Assembly (NCBI RefSeq): GCF_038148855.1
Contig: NZ_JBBVGR010000001.1
Location: 248,001 to 312,000 of the forward strand
Source of the DNA: Phycobacter sedimenti
GTDB lineage: Bacteria; Pseudomonadota; Alphaproteobacteria; Rhodobacterales; Rhodobacteraceae
Direction of reading: 5' to 3'
DNA length: 64,000 nt
The number at the start of each line of letters is the position of its first letter. Position 1 is the first letter of the stretch. Positions 52,258-60,990 of the stretch are shown piece after piece. The notes below the pieces were generated by a model. The model searched no databases and had not been told where the DNA came from. It saw nothing but the letters and a program-made list of their open reading frames with translations. The position numbers and the translations under genes were made by a program.

Positions 52258-53582
52258 GATTGGGTGCCTATTCCTGCCTCAAGGCGGGGATAGCGCAGTG
52301 CCAGAGTGATCGCACGGGTCACGTTCAGAACCATCAGCGCTGCCCATAGTCCATGATTGCCAAAGCTGGGCACCAGAACCAGCAGTGCAATCACGTAAAG
52401 CCCGACCGACTGAAGCATCGCGATCCGCATGTCCCGCGTCCAGGTCGCGCCGATAAAGACCCCGTCCAGCATATAGCTTGCAACGCTCAAGAGAGGCGCG
52501 AGGGCAGCCCAGACAAGGAAGGCACGCGCCGCCGCGCGCACCTCGGGTGACGTGGTCATCAGATCAATGATCGCGCCACCAGCCAGGAAGAACCCAAGCG
52601 TCAACAGCAGCGAACCTCCGACCGCCCACATGGAGGCCATGTAGGCCGCCTTGCGCAGTCGAAGGCGGCTTTTGGCACCGACGGCGCCGCCGACCAATGC
52701 CTCGGCAGAAAAGGCAAAACCATCAAGCGCAAAGGCGGTGATCTCCAGGAACTGCAAAAGCACCTGATTGGCTGCCAGCTGAACATCGCCAAGATCTGCG
52801 CCGATGAACAGGAAGGTGGTGAACGATCCGGTCAGCAGGACGGAACGCACCATGATGTCGCCATTGACCCGAAGCATGCGGCCGAGGCGCGCACGATCGA
52901 AGACCCTGGCCCAATCGCGCCACTGACTGCCGGAAAATGCGTCCCGGCACAGCCATACCCCCAGCGCCAGGCCGCTCCATTCCGCGATCAAGGTGGCCGA
53001 CGCGACGCCCTCGACGCCCCAGCCAAGGCCAAGCACGAACCACAGATCCAGCACGATATTCAGCCCGTTCATCCAGATCTGCAGGACGAAAACGCCCCGC
53101 GTGCGCTCCATCGCGATCAACCAGCCTGTCACCGCATAGAGCGCAATGGTCGCGGGAGCCCCCCAGATGCGGATGCTCAGATAGTCGCGGGCAAGGCTTT
53201 CCACCTCGGCGCTGGCAGGGGCCAAGGCAAAGGCACCCCAGAAGAGCGCCGATTGGAACAGGATGAAGGTTGCACCGGCCAGTCCGGCCAGGATCAGGCC
53301 CCGCATCAAGAGGGCGCCGGTTTCTGCCATGTCGCCGGCGCCGCGCGCCTGCGCAGCAAGGCCCGTGGTTCCCATACGCAGGAAGCCAAATACCCAATAG
53401 ACAGTCGCCAGGATCACGGCACCAATGCCGACAGCGCCAATCGGGGCCGCCTGCCCCATCTGGCCGACCACACCCGTGTCCACCGCGCCCAGGATCGGAA
53501 CAGTCACGTTGGACAGCACGATGGGCACGGCGATCTTCAGCACCCGAGAATGGGTGATCGGCGCTTCGGCGGTTGCGCTCAT
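52254..53582 (-). CDS. MATE-family efflux transporter
   Basis: A 442-residue inner-membrane antiporter with about twelve helices in two halves, of the DinF/NorM group (Na+ or H+ driven export of drugs and metabolites). Helix patterns: VLKIAVPIVLSNVTVPILG, GTTGLAAQARGAGD, and FFLAGGAIIDLMT. The conserved D/N in helix 1 (GAVDTGVVGQM) is present. It ends at the arsC stop; the ATG at 53582 gives a normal N-terminus. The substrate is unknown. Confidence 0.88.
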   Translation of the reverse strand: MSATAEAPITHSRVLKIAVPIVLSNVTVPILGAVDTGVVGQMGQAAPIGAVGIGAVILATVYWVFGFLRMGTTGLAAQARGAGDMAETGALLMRGLILAGLAGATFILFQSALFWGAFALAPASAEVESLARDYLSIRIWGAPATIALYAVTGWLIAMERTRGVFVLQIWMNGLNIVLDLWFVLGLGWGVEGVASATLIAEWSGLALGVWLCRDAFSGSQWRDWARVFDRARLGRMLRVNGDIMVRSVLLTGSFTTFLFIGADLGDVQLAANQVLLQFLEITAFALDGFAFSAEALVGGAVGAKSRLRLRKAAYMASMWAVGGSLLLTLGFFLAGGAIIDLMTTSPEVRAAARAFLVWAALAPLLSVASYMLDGVFIGATWTRDMRIAMLQSVGLYVIALLVLVPSFGNHGLWAALMVLNVTRAITLALRYPRLEAGIGTQS

Positions 53583-53595
53583 GTTACCCCCGGGA

Positions 53596-54114
53596 TCAGC
53601 CTTTGAGCGCCGGATCTTGCGGGATCAGGAAATGGCCAGTGGCCTGCGCAAAAAGCCTGTCCTTATGATCCTGCCAGGCCTCGACATGGACGGAAGCATA
53701 TCGCCGTCCCGACCGGTTCACCGTCGCGCGCGCATAGGCGTCACGCGGCAGGCCAGAGCGCAGGTAGTCGACGGTGAAATCGATTGTCTTTGGCTGGCGC
53801 GGCAGCTTGCCCGCCGCCAGATCCTCGGGGTCCAGTTCACCGGACTCGATACGCGGCCACAGGTGGGACCAGTTGAGTGTGATGACCGAGGTCACCTCAA
53901 GAAACGCCGCAGTGACCCCGCCGTGAATGGCCGGCAGGAAGGGGTTGCCGATCAGCTTCTCGTCGAAGTGCAGAACAGATGTCAGCTCATCCCCGCGACG
54001 ATCGAAGGTGATATTCAGGAACCGGATATAGGGCACGGCATTGACGAGGGCGGCAAGAGCGGCATCGCGGCGCTGCTTGACCACCTGGACAGGCTCGGGA
54101 CGGGGACGGCTCAA
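53596..54114 (-). CDS. PaaI-family thioesterase (first hotdog protein)
   Basis: A 172-residue hotdog-fold protein: VPYIRFLNITFDRR, KLIGNPFLPAIHGGVTAAFLEV, DFTVDYLRSGL. HGG in the first helix is the family site; an acidic residue follows (E in FLEV). It would split short acyl-CoA or aryl-CoA esters. The start is TTG at 54114, overlapping the upstream gene by 4 nt (TTGA). Together with its neighbour it forms a pair probably acting on acyl-CoA; a beta-oxidation operon lies 1.7 kb away. A later start cannot be excluded. Confidence 0.8.
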   Translation of the reverse strand: MSRPRPEPVQVVKQRRDAALAALVNAVPYIRFLNITFDRRGDELTSVLHFDEKLIGNPFLPAIHGGVTAAFLEVTSVITLNWSHLWPRIESGELDPEDLAAGKLPRQPKTIDFTVDYLRSGLPRDAYARATVNRSGRRYASVHVEAWQDHKDRLFAQATGHFLIPQDPALKG

Positions 54115-54533
54115 AACCCTTTCTCCACTGTAAAGGCACCCGAGGCCGTGGCGACGGGGCGGTCGGTATCGTCATCCATCGCAACCGCACGCACAAAGGC
54201 GACGTTGCGGGTGATGTGATGGCAGGTTGCGCGGGTGATGATGGTTTGACCCGGGGTCGCTGCGCGCATGTAGTCGATCCGCAGATCTATGGTTGCGGTG
54301 CCACCCGGCGCCGAAGGGTGGCTCATGACAGCAGCACCGCAGCAGGTATCCATCACCGCCGAGACCGCCCCGCCATGGATCACGCCCGTTTCGGGATCTC
54401 CGATCAGCTTCTTATCGTAAGCCATTGTGATCTCGGCCATTCCGTCGCCAATTTCGGTCAGGACCATACCCAATTCGCGGGCATGTGGGATCGCTTCGAT
54501 AAACTGGCGTGCCAGTTTGGTCTTGTCCGCCAT
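54111..54533 (-). CDS. PaaI-family thioesterase (second hotdog protein)
   Basis: A 140-residue hotdog protein: IPHARELGMVLTEIGDG, KLIGDPETGVIHGGAVSAVMDTCCG, DLRIDYMRAATPG, VATASGAFTVEKG. H-G-G and D (in MDTCCG) mark the active site. It is a paralogue of the next gene. AGGGA precedes the ATG at 54533; the open frame before it is ignored. Divergent from the MerR gene (137 nt between starts), so it may be co-regulated with the acyl-CoA genes. Confidence 0.85.
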   Translation of the reverse strand: MADKTKLARQFIEAIPHARELGMVLTEIGDGMAEITMAYDKKLIGDPETGVIHGGAVSAVMDTCCGAAVMSHPSAPGGTATIDLRIDYMRAATPGQTIITRATCHHITRNVAFVRAVAMDDDTDRPVATASGAFTVEKGF

Positions 54534-54670
54534 GGCCGTTCCCTTTGATCTGTCAGTTCTTTTCTGCTGCAACCTTGGCGTCGACAATGGCAAAGCGCAA
54601 GCCCCACTCATTGGGGGAGCTTGCACTGTGGGAAACAGTTGCATAGGTTCGCGCCCAAGGGAGACTGTGG

Positions 54671-55039
54671 ATGGCCGAAGCCAGATTGTCATTCAAGGAA
54701 ATGTGCGCCGAGTTCGACGTGACGCCGCGCACCCTGAGGTATTACGAGTATATCGAGCTGCTGCAGCCCGACCGCGAAGGACGCTCCAGATTTTATGGCG
54801 CGCGCGAACGGGCGCGGATGAAACTGATCCTGCGGGGCCGCCGGTTCGGCTTTCAGCTCGAAGAAATCCGTCAATGGCTTTTGATCTATGAAAACGAGGG
54901 CGATCAGGCCCAGATGAAAGCCTTTGTGGAAATGGCAGACCGCCAGATGATCGAGCTGAAGAAGCAGCGCGAGCAACTGGACGAGGCCATGAACGAGCTC
55001 AGCGATCTGCGCACCACAACCCTTTCATTGATCGACTGA
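54671..55039 (+). CDS. MerR-family regulator (first of a pair)
   Basis: A 122-residue activator. The N-terminal winged helix (about 8-70) shows FKEMCAEFDVTPRTLRYYEYIELLQPDREGRSRFY and FQLEEIRQWL; the rest is a long coiled coil (MIELKKQREQLDEAMNELSDL) for dimerisation. It lacks metal-binding cysteines, as in the LiuR-like group that controls acyl-CoA and branched-chain degradation genes. It is divergent from the thioesterase pair and 332 nt upstream of a close relative. A GGGAG Shine-Dalgarno precedes it. Confidence 0.87.
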   Translation: MAEARLSFKEMCAEFDVTPRTLRYYEYIELLQPDREGRSRFYGARERARMKLILRGRRFGFQLEEIRQWLLIYENEGDQAQMKAFVEMADRQMIELKKQREQLDEAMNELSDLRTTTLSLID

Positions 55040-55371
55040 TTGCCCGCCTGATTTGCATCGCTTTTGACGCTTGGATGCCGGTGATCGCGCCTGCGAAACG
55101 CCAGCCCTCGAACGGCCCTCTTCGACACGTTTTCTATCGTGTGGAATCGCTCTGTTCGGATCTTTCAGCAGTCCTTTGAGGGCATGGCGCCCCCCACACC
55201 ACGCATCGAAGCACCCGCACAAACGCAGGACGTCACGTCACGAATGGCTCTCGCCACGTCATCCCTGCAAGTGACGCAGCGTACAGCTTACGTAAACGTC
55301 AAGAAGATGTTGAAAAAGCTCCATCAGCTGTTCAACTTTGACCTGCACCAAGCAGTCATAGAGTGATGACG
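55040..55371 (+). promoter_or_regulatory. Intergenic control region with candidate MerR site
   Basis: 332 nt between the two MerR genes with no supportable reading frame. A palindrome-rich patch lies at 55272-55301: TGACG and CGTCA as outer arms, and CGTA (55280-55283) with TACG (55289-55292) inside, including the core TTACGTAAACGTCAA. LiuR-type MerR proteins bind ACGTAAACG-like sequences, so this is a likely operator for the second MerR gene and the acyl-CoA operon. Confidence 0.5.
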
Positions 55372-55773
55372 ATGACCGAAGAGACCAAAACCATCCGTCA
55401 GATGTGCGATGAGTACGATGTCACTCCGCGCACCCTACGGTTTTACGAGGCCAAAGAGCTGCTGTTCCCGATCCGTGACGGCCAGAGGCGGCTGTTCACG
55501 AAACGCGACGGCGCCCGGCTGAAGCTGATCCTGCGCGGCAAACGCTTTGGCTTCAGCCTTGAGGAAATCCGCCAGCTTCTGGACCTCTATCATATCGGCG
55601 ACCAGCAGCTGACGCAGCTGTCACGCACCTATGATATTGCCTGCGACCGCCTGGCCGACATGGAGCGCCAGCGCGATGAGCTGAATGAGGCGATCGACGA
55701 CCTCAAGGATCAGCTGAAATGGGGCGAAAGTGTAATCGCCTCGATGAAATCCGAACAGGAGGCCGCCGAGTAA
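55372..55773 (+). CDS. MerR-family regulator (second of a pair)
   Basis: A 133-residue paralogue of the preceding MerR: IRQMCDEYDVTPRTLRFYEAKELLFPIRDGQRRLF, FSLEEIRQLLDLY, then a coiled coil (RLADMERQRDELNEAIDDLKDQL). There is no metal site. It is 77 nt upstream of the acyl-CoA dehydrogenase gene on the same strand and probably regulates it. Start choice between 55363 (GTG), 55366 and 55372 (ATG) is open; I chose 55372 because it begins the conserved portion. Confidence 0.87.
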   Translation: MTEETKTIRQMCDEYDVTPRTLRFYEAKELLFPIRDGQRRLFTKRDGARLKLILRGKRFGFSLEEIRQLLDLYHIGDQQLTQLSRTYDIACDRLADMERQRDELNEAIDDLKDQLKWGESVIASMKSEQEAAE

Positions 55774-55850
55774 CCCGGCCCCCTCCTCCGGTCTCCTGCC
55801 CCAAGGGAGGCCTTCCAGAAACAACCAGATGAAACTCGACGAGGACCAAG

Positions 55851-57632
55851 ATGCCCGTTTACAACGCTCCCACCAAGGACACCCAGTTCATCCTGCACGA
55901 TGTCTTGAAAGTTTCCGAGGCCGCTACGCCTGGCTATGATGAGCTGGAGCGCGATTTCACCGCGGCCATTCTGGAAGAAGCCGGCAAGATCAGCTCTGAA
56001 GTGCTGCACCCGCTGAATGTGGTTGGCGACACCGAAGGCTGCCGTCTGGAAAACGGCATGGTCTACACACCGACCGGCTTCAAGGCGGCCTTTGAGCAGG
56101 TCAAGGAAGGCGGCTGGACCGGCCTCGACATGCCCGAAGAATATGGCGGGCAGAACATGCCCTATGTCATCGGCACCGCCGTGGGCGAGATGTTCTCTTC
56201 GGCGAACCAGGCCTTTACCATGTACCAGGGCCTGACCCATGGCGCAGCCTCGGCCATTCTGGCCCACGGCACCGACGAACAGAAAAACACCTACCTGCCG
56301 AAAATGGTCTCCTGCGAGTGGACCGGCACCATGAACCTGACCGAACCGCACTGCGGCACCGATTTGGGCCTGATGCGCACCAAGGCCGAACCGCAGGACG
56401 ATGGCACCTACAAGGTGTCGGGTCAGAAGATCTTCATCTCGTCCGGCGATCACGACATGTCCGACAACGTGATCCATCTGGTGCTTGCCAAGATCCCCGG
56501 CGGCCCCGAAGGCATCAAGGGTGTCAGCCTTTTCATCGTGCCCAAGTTCATCGTGAACGAAGACGGCACGCCGGGCGCCCGCAACGGTGTATCGGTCGGC
56601 AACATCGAGAAAAAGATGGGCATCCACGGCAACTCCACCTGCGTGATGAACTATGACGAGGCGACCGGCTACCTTCTGGGCACCGAGCACAAGGGTATGC
56701 GCGCCATGTTCACCATGATGAACGAGGCCCGTTTGGGCGTCGGCATGCAGGGCGTCGCCCAGGCCGAAGCCGCCTATCAGAACGCGGTGGAATACGCCAA
56801 GGACCGCCTGCAGGGCCGTGACGTGACCGGCGTCAAGAACCCCGATGGCCCCGCCGATCCGCTGATCGTTCACCCCGATATCCGCCGCAGCCTGATGGAT
56901 CAGAAAAGCTTTGTCGAAGGGGGCCGCGCCTTCCTTCTGTGGGGCGCCACCATGATCGACAAGGCCCACCGCGACGGCGACAAGGACGCCGATGGTCTGG
57001 TTTCGCTGCTGACCCCTGTTATCAAGGGCTTCCTGACGGATGAAGGCTACGACATGACCGTGAAGGCCCAGCAGGTCTATGGCGGCCACGGCTACATCGA
57101 AGAATGGGGCATGAGCCAGTACACCCGCGACGCCCGTATCGCGCAGATCTATGAAGGTGCGAACGGCGTTCAGGCGCTGGACCTCGTGGGCCGCAAACTG
57201 GCGCAGGACGGCGGCAAGCACGTCATGGCCTTCTTTGAGCTGGTAAAAACCTTCTGCAAGGAAAACGCGGATGTCTCCGAGACCTACGCAAAGGACTTCA
57301 TCGAGCCCCTGAAAGCGGCCTCGAAGGATCTGCAGGCGGCTGGCATGTACTTCATGCAGAACGGCATGAAGAACCCCAACAACGCCCTGTCCGGCTCCTA
57401 TGACTTCATGCACATGTTCGGCCATGTCTGCCTTGGCCTGATGTGGGCCGAGATGGGCAAAGCGGCGCAAGCTGCGCTGGATGTCGGCACCGATGACGCG
57501 GCGTTCTACGAGACAAAGCTGACCACCGGCCGTTACTACATGGCACGTCGCCTGCCTGCCACCAAACTGCACCTTGCGCGCATCGAAAGCGGTGCCGACA
57601 CGGTGATGGCGCTGGACGCGGCAAACTTCTGA
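55851..57632 (+). CDS. Acyl-CoA dehydrogenase, long form (DmdC family)
   Basis: A 593-residue FAD enzyme of the long acyl-CoA dehydrogenase group. It shows EYGGQNMPYVIGTAVGEMF, NLTEPHCGTDLGLMRTKA (FAD/substrate contact), VSGQKIFISSGDHD, MNEARLGVGMQG, QVYGGHGYIEEW and IAQIYEGANGVQALDLVGRK. Roseobacter DmdC (methylmercaptopropionyl-CoA dehydrogenase) and several fatty acyl-CoA dehydrogenases share this length; the neighbouring thiolase and FadJ-like genes favour a straight-chain fatty-acid role. A GAGGA Shine-Dalgarno is present. It is first of a seven-gene operon. Without comparison the DmdC and fatty-acid roles cannot be separated. Confidence 0.9.
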   Translation: MPVYNAPTKDTQFILHDVLKVSEAATPGYDELERDFTAAILEEAGKISSEVLHPLNVVGDTEGCRLENGMVYTPTGFKAAFEQVKEGGWTGLDMPEEYGGQNMPYVIGTAVGEMFSSANQAFTMYQGLTHGAASAILAHGTDEQKNTYLPKMVSCEWTGTMNLTEPHCGTDLGLMRTKAEPQDDGTYKVSGQKIFISSGDHDMSDNVIHLVLAKIPGGPEGIKGVSLFIVPKFIVNEDGTPGARNGVSVGNIEKKMGIHGNSTCVMNYDEATGYLLGTEHKGMRAMFTMMNEARLGVGMQGVAQAEAAYQNAVEYAKDRLQGRDVTGVKNPDGPADPLIVHPDIRRSLMDQKSFVEGGRAFLLWGATMIDKAHRDGDKDADGLVSLLTPVIKGFLTDEGYDMTVKAQQVYGGHGYIEEWGMSQYTRDARIAQIYEGANGVQALDLVGRKLAQDGGKHVMAFFELVKTFCKENADVSETYAKDFIEPLKAASKDLQAAGMYFMQNGMKNPNNALSGSYDFMHMFGHVCLGLMWAEMGKAAQAALDVGTDDAAFYETKLTTGRYYMARRLPATKLHLARIESGADTVMALDAANF

Positions 57633-57640
57633 TCCATCCT

Positions 57641-57665
57641 CGGGGCGCCTGTCTGCGGCGCCCCG
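57641..57665 (+). other. Perfect intercistronic hairpin after the first acyl-CoA dehydrogenase
   Basis: CGGGGCGCC (57641-57649), a 7-nt loop, and GGCGCCCCG (57657-57665) form a 9-bp perfect stem 9 nt past the stop codon. No T run follows (ATCCGCCCCC), so it is more likely an mRNA-processing or stabilising hairpin, or a partial attenuator, than a terminator. Confidence 0.6.
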
Positions 57666-57708
57666 ATCCGCCCCCAAGCCTGTTCGTCACCATGAGGACG
57701 CATTTGCG

Positions 57709-57921
57709 ATGCCAAAACGGTTCCGCCTGACCCGTCGCTTTCCGGTCGCCATGACCGAGGACGGCTACCGTCGGCTGAAACGCTTTGCCGCTGATTCCGG
57801 ATTGGATGAGGGCGAGGCGCTGTCCTTTCTGTTCGAAAACTTCGACAGCGTCACCGACACGGAAAACCTGGCCCACCGGCTGCGGCTGTTCAACAGCACG
57901 CTGGAAGACCGCAAGAAATAG
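57709..57921 (+). CDS. Small protein, possibly ribbon-helix-helix type
   Basis: A 70-residue charged protein: FRLTRRFPVAMTEDGYRRLKRFAADSGLDEGEALSFLFENFDS. A strand of alternating residues followed by two helices is compatible with a ribbon-helix-helix fold, but similarity to known families is not evident to me. It lies within the beta-oxidation operon, 32 nt before the next dehydrogenase. A role in regulation of the operon is a guess. Codon use matches its neighbours. Confidence 0.6.
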   Translation: MPKRFRLTRRFPVAMTEDGYRRLKRFAADSGLDEGEALSFLFENFDSVTDTENLAHRLRLFNSTLEDRKK

Positions 57922-57953
57922 CCACGCCTAGGTGCGTGGCGAAAGGGAGAGAC

Positions 57954-59105
57954 ATGAGCACGGAAACCCGCTCCGCCTGGATGACCGAAGAGCACCGGAT
58001 GCTCGCCGACATGACAGCCCAGTTCATCACCAACGAATGGATGCCCAAATACGAAAAGTGGCGCAAACAGGGAATGATGGACCGCGACACCTGGAACCAG
58101 GCCGGTGAGCTGGGCCTGCTCTGCCCTTCCGTGCCCGAGGAATACGGCGGAGCTGGTGGTGATTTTGGCCATGAGGCCGCGATCCTCATCGAAGGCAGCC
58201 GCGCCAATCTGGCCAGCTGGGGCCATGGCATCCACTCAGGCATCGTTGCGCATTACATCCTAGAATACGGCACCGAAGAACAAAAGAAACGCTGGCTCCC
58301 CAAGATGGTCTCGGGTGAGCTGGTCGGCGCGCTGGCGATGACCGAACCCTCGACCGGCTCAGACGTCCAGCGGATCAAGACCAAGGCGATCCGCGACGGC
58401 AACGCCTACCGCCTGTCGGGCCAGAAGACCTTCATCACCAACGGTCAGCACGCCAACCTGATCCTGGTTGCGGCCAAGACCGATCCCTCGCAGGGCTCCA
58501 AGGGCGTATCCCTAGTGGCGCTTGAAACCGACGGCGCAGAAGGCTTCCAGCGCGGCCGCAACCTTGAAAAGGTCGGCCTGCATGCCGCCGACACCTCCGA
58601 GCTGTTCTTCGACAACGTCGAAATCCCGCCAGAGAACATCCTTGGCCAGGAAGAGGGCAAGGGCTTCTATCAGATGATGCAGCAGCTGCCGCAGGAACGT
58701 CTGATCATCGCCTGCGGCGCGGTCGGCGCAATGGAAGGCGCCGTCGAGCGCACCATCGCCTACTGCAAGGAACGCGAGGCCTTTGGCGGCCCGCTCACAC
58801 AGTTCCAGAACACCCGGTTCAAACTGGTGGAATGCCTGACCAAGACCAAGGTCGCCCGCGCCTTCCTCGATGAATGCATGGTCGAACACCTTGAGGGCAA
58901 GCTGACCGTCGAAAAGGCCGCGATGGCCAAATACTGGACCACCGACACCCAGGGCGAAGTGCTGGATGAATGCGTTCAGATGCACGGCGGCTATGGCTTT
59001 ATGCAGGAATATGCCGTCGCGGAAATGTGGGCTGACGCCCGCGTGCAGCGGATCTACGGTGGCACCAACGAGATCATGAAGGAACTGATTTCGCGCAGCC
59101 TTTGA
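57954..59105 (+). CDS. Acyl-CoA dehydrogenase (standard form)
   Basis: A 383-residue FAD enzyme. Landmarks are VPEEYGGAGGDFGHEA, AMTEPSTGSDVQRIKTKA, LSGQKTFITNGQHA, CKEREAFGGPLTQFQNTRF and VQRIYGGTNEIMKELISRSL. It oxidises acyl-CoA to trans-2-enoyl-CoA and passes electrons to ETF. The residues around the substrate pocket do not tell chain length. The frame is open six codons upstream, but the ATG at 57954 follows AAAGGGAG. Second dehydrogenase of the operon; the pair may cover different substrates. Confidence 0.93.
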   Translation: MSTETRSAWMTEEHRMLADMTAQFITNEWMPKYEKWRKQGMMDRDTWNQAGELGLLCPSVPEEYGGAGGDFGHEAAILIEGSRANLASWGHGIHSGIVAHYILEYGTEEQKKRWLPKMVSGELVGALAMTEPSTGSDVQRIKTKAIRDGNAYRLSGQKTFITNGQHANLILVAAKTDPSQGSKGVSLVALETDGAEGFQRGRNLEKVGLHAADTSELFFDNVEIPPENILGQEEGKGFYQMMQQLPQERLIIACGAVGAMEGAVERTIAYCKEREAFGGPLTQFQNTRFKLVECLTKTKVARAFLDECMVEHLEGKLTVEKAAMAKYWTTDTQGEVLDECVQMHGGYGFMQEYAVAEMWADARVQRIYGGTNEIMKELISRSL

Positions 59106-59135
59106 TCAACAGATTTCCGTGGGAGGATTTGAGAG

Positions 59136-59768
59136 ATGACCATCAAACTGCACTGTTTCGGCGAAAGCGGTAACGCCTACAAGGCCGCGCTGGCGCTGGA
59201 GATGTCGGGCCTTGAGTGGGAGCCGGTTTACGTCGACTTTTTCGCCGGTGTGAACCGCACGCCGGAGTTCCGGGAAAAAAACGTGATGGGCGAAGCCCCG
59301 ATCCTGGAAGACGGCGACATGCGGCTGACCCAGTCCGGCGCCATCCAGCAGTATATCACCGATAAATCGGGCAAATTCGGCGGCGCGCCGGAAGACAAAT
59401 ACGAGGTGCTGCGCTGGGTACTGTGGGACAATCACAAACTGTCCAGCCAGGCGGGCATGACCCGTTTCCTGATGAACTTCCTGCCCGCGGACAAGCGCCC
59501 CGAGCAGGTGATCGGCTTCATGCAGGGTCGGCTCAAGGCTGCCTATGCGACGCTGAATGCCCATCTTGAGGGGCGCGAGTGGATCGTCGGCGACGGGATC
59601 ACCAATGCCGATCTCTCGTGCTGCGGCTACCTCTATTATCCCGAACCCTTCGGCTTTGACCGCGCCGAATGGCCCCATATCGATGCCTGGCTGACCCGCC
59701 TCAGCGAAACGCCCGGCTGGAAACACCCCTATGATCTGATGCCCGGCAACCCGTCGGACCGAGCTTGA
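59136..59768 (+). CDS. Glutathione S-transferase family protein in the beta-oxidation operon
   Basis: A 210-residue protein with a thioredoxin-fold half (KLHCFGESGNAYKAALALEM, NVMGEAPILEDG, QSGAIQQYI) and a helical half (EGREWIVGDGITNADLSCCGYL). The GESGNA opening replaces the usual catalytic tyrosine/serine region with a serine (S10), as in zeta-like GSTs. Its presence between a dehydrogenase and a thiolase is unusual and suggests that it detoxifies or isomerises a reactive pathway intermediate, such as an enoyl compound (inference). GGGAGG precedes the ATG. Confidence 0.88.
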   Translation: MTIKLHCFGESGNAYKAALALEMSGLEWEPVYVDFFAGVNRTPEFREKNVMGEAPILEDGDMRLTQSGAIQQYITDKSGKFGGAPEDKYEVLRWVLWDNHKLSSQAGMTRFLMNFLPADKRPEQVIGFMQGRLKAAYATLNAHLEGREWIVGDGITNADLSCCGYLYYPEPFGFDRAEWPHIDAWLTRLSETPGWKHPYDLMPGNPSDRA

Positions 59769-59778
59769 GGAGATACTG

Positions 59779-60990
59779 ATGACCGAAGCTTATATCTATG
59801 ACGCGATCCGCACCCCGCGCGGCAAGGGTCGCAAGGACGGCTCCCTGCACGAGGTGACCTCGGTGCGCCTCTCTGCCGTCACGCTCAACGCGCTGAAAGA
59901 GCGCAACAACCTTGAAGGCCACGCCGTTGAGGACGTGATCTGGGGCAATGTCACCCAGGTGATGGAACAGGGCGGCTGCCTTGCGCGCACCGCGGTCCTG
60001 GCCTCGGACCTCGATGAACGCATTCCGGGCCTTGCCATCAACCGCTTCTGCGCCTCCGGCATGGAAGCCGTGAACCTGGCCGCAAACCAGGTGAAGGGCG
60101 GCGCAGGCAAGGCCTATATCGCGGGCGGCGTCGAAATGATGGGCCGCGTGGCCATGGGCAGCGATGGCGCCGCCATCGCCGTGGACCCTTCGGTCGCGAT
60201 GGAGACCTATTTCGTGCCGCAGGGTATCTCGGCCGATATCATCGCCACCGAATACGGCTTCACCCGCGAGCAAGCCGATGCGCTGGCCGTTGAATCCCAG
60301 CGCCGCGCCAAGGAAGCCTGGGACCAGGGCCGGTTCTCCAAATCGGTGATCTCCGTCAAGGATCAGAACGGTCTGACCATCCTGGACCGCGACGAATACA
60401 TGCGCCCGCAGACCGACATGCAATCGCTTGGCGCGCTGAACCCCTCATTCCAGATGATGGGCGAGCAGATGCCCGGCTTTGATGCGGTGGCTAAGCTGAA
60501 GTACCCGCATCTGGAGCGGATCAACCACATCCACCACGCTGGGAACTCTTCCGGTATCGTCGATGGCGCCGCTGCCGTACTGATCGGCAACAAGGAATTC
60601 GGCGAAGAATTCGGTCTGAAGCCGCGCGCCCGTATCAAGGCGACCACCAAGATCGGCACAGATCCCACCATCATGCTGACCGGCCCCGTGCCCGCAACGC
60701 AGAAGATCCTTGCCGACAACGGCATGGCAATCGGCGATATCGATCTCTTTGAGGTGAACGAAGCCTTCGCCTCGGTCGTGCTGCGCTTCCAGCAGGCGTT
60801 CGACGTAGATCCTGCACTGGTGAACCCCAACGGCGGCTCCATCGCCATGGGTCACCCGCTGGGCGCCACCGGCGCGATGATCATCGGCGCATTGCTGGAC
60901 GAGCTGGAGCGGACCGACAAGGAAGTTGGCCTTGCGACGCTCTGCATCGCCTCCGGCATGGGCGCCGCCACCATCATCGAGCGCGTCTGA
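59779..60990 (+). CDS. Acetyl-CoA C-acyltransferase (thiolase)
   Basis: A 403-residue enzyme cleaving 3-oxoacyl-CoA to acetyl-CoA and a shorter acyl-CoA. The acylated nucleophile is C91 in RFCASGMEAVNLA; the second cysteine is near the end in TLCIASGMGAATII; the histidine and glycine loop is NPNGGSIAMGHPLGATGAM. The N-terminal AYIYDAIRTPRGKGRKDGSL is of the FadA/FadI type. Likely partner of the FadJ-like protein two genes downstream. The Shine-Dalgarno is GAGGAG. The stop overlaps the cupin start by one base. Confidence 0.94.
   Translation: MTEAYIYDAIRTPRGKGRKDGSLHEVTSVRLSAVTLNALKERNNLEGHAVEDVIWGNVTQVMEQGGCLARTAVLASDLDERIPGLAINRFCASGMEAVNLAANQVKGGAGKAYIAGGVEMMGRVAMGSDGAAIAVDPSVAMETYFVPQGISADIIATEYGFTREQADALAVESQRRAKEAWDQGRFSKSVISVKDQNGLTILDRDEYMRPQTDMQSLGALNPSFQMMGEQMPGFDAVAKLKYPHLERINHIHHAGNSSGIVDGAAAVLIGNKEFGEEFGLKPRARIKATTKIGTDPTIMLTGPVPATQKILADNGMAIGDIDLFEVNEAFASVVLRFQQAFDVDPALVNPNGGSIAMGHPLGATGAMIIGALLDELERTDKEVGLATLCIASGMGAATIIERV

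Noticed and set aside
55710..57677. Minus-strand frame of 655 codons opposite the long acyl-CoA dehydrogenase
   Set aside because: Antisense to a clear enzyme; its composition is typical of the reverse frame of GC-rich genes.
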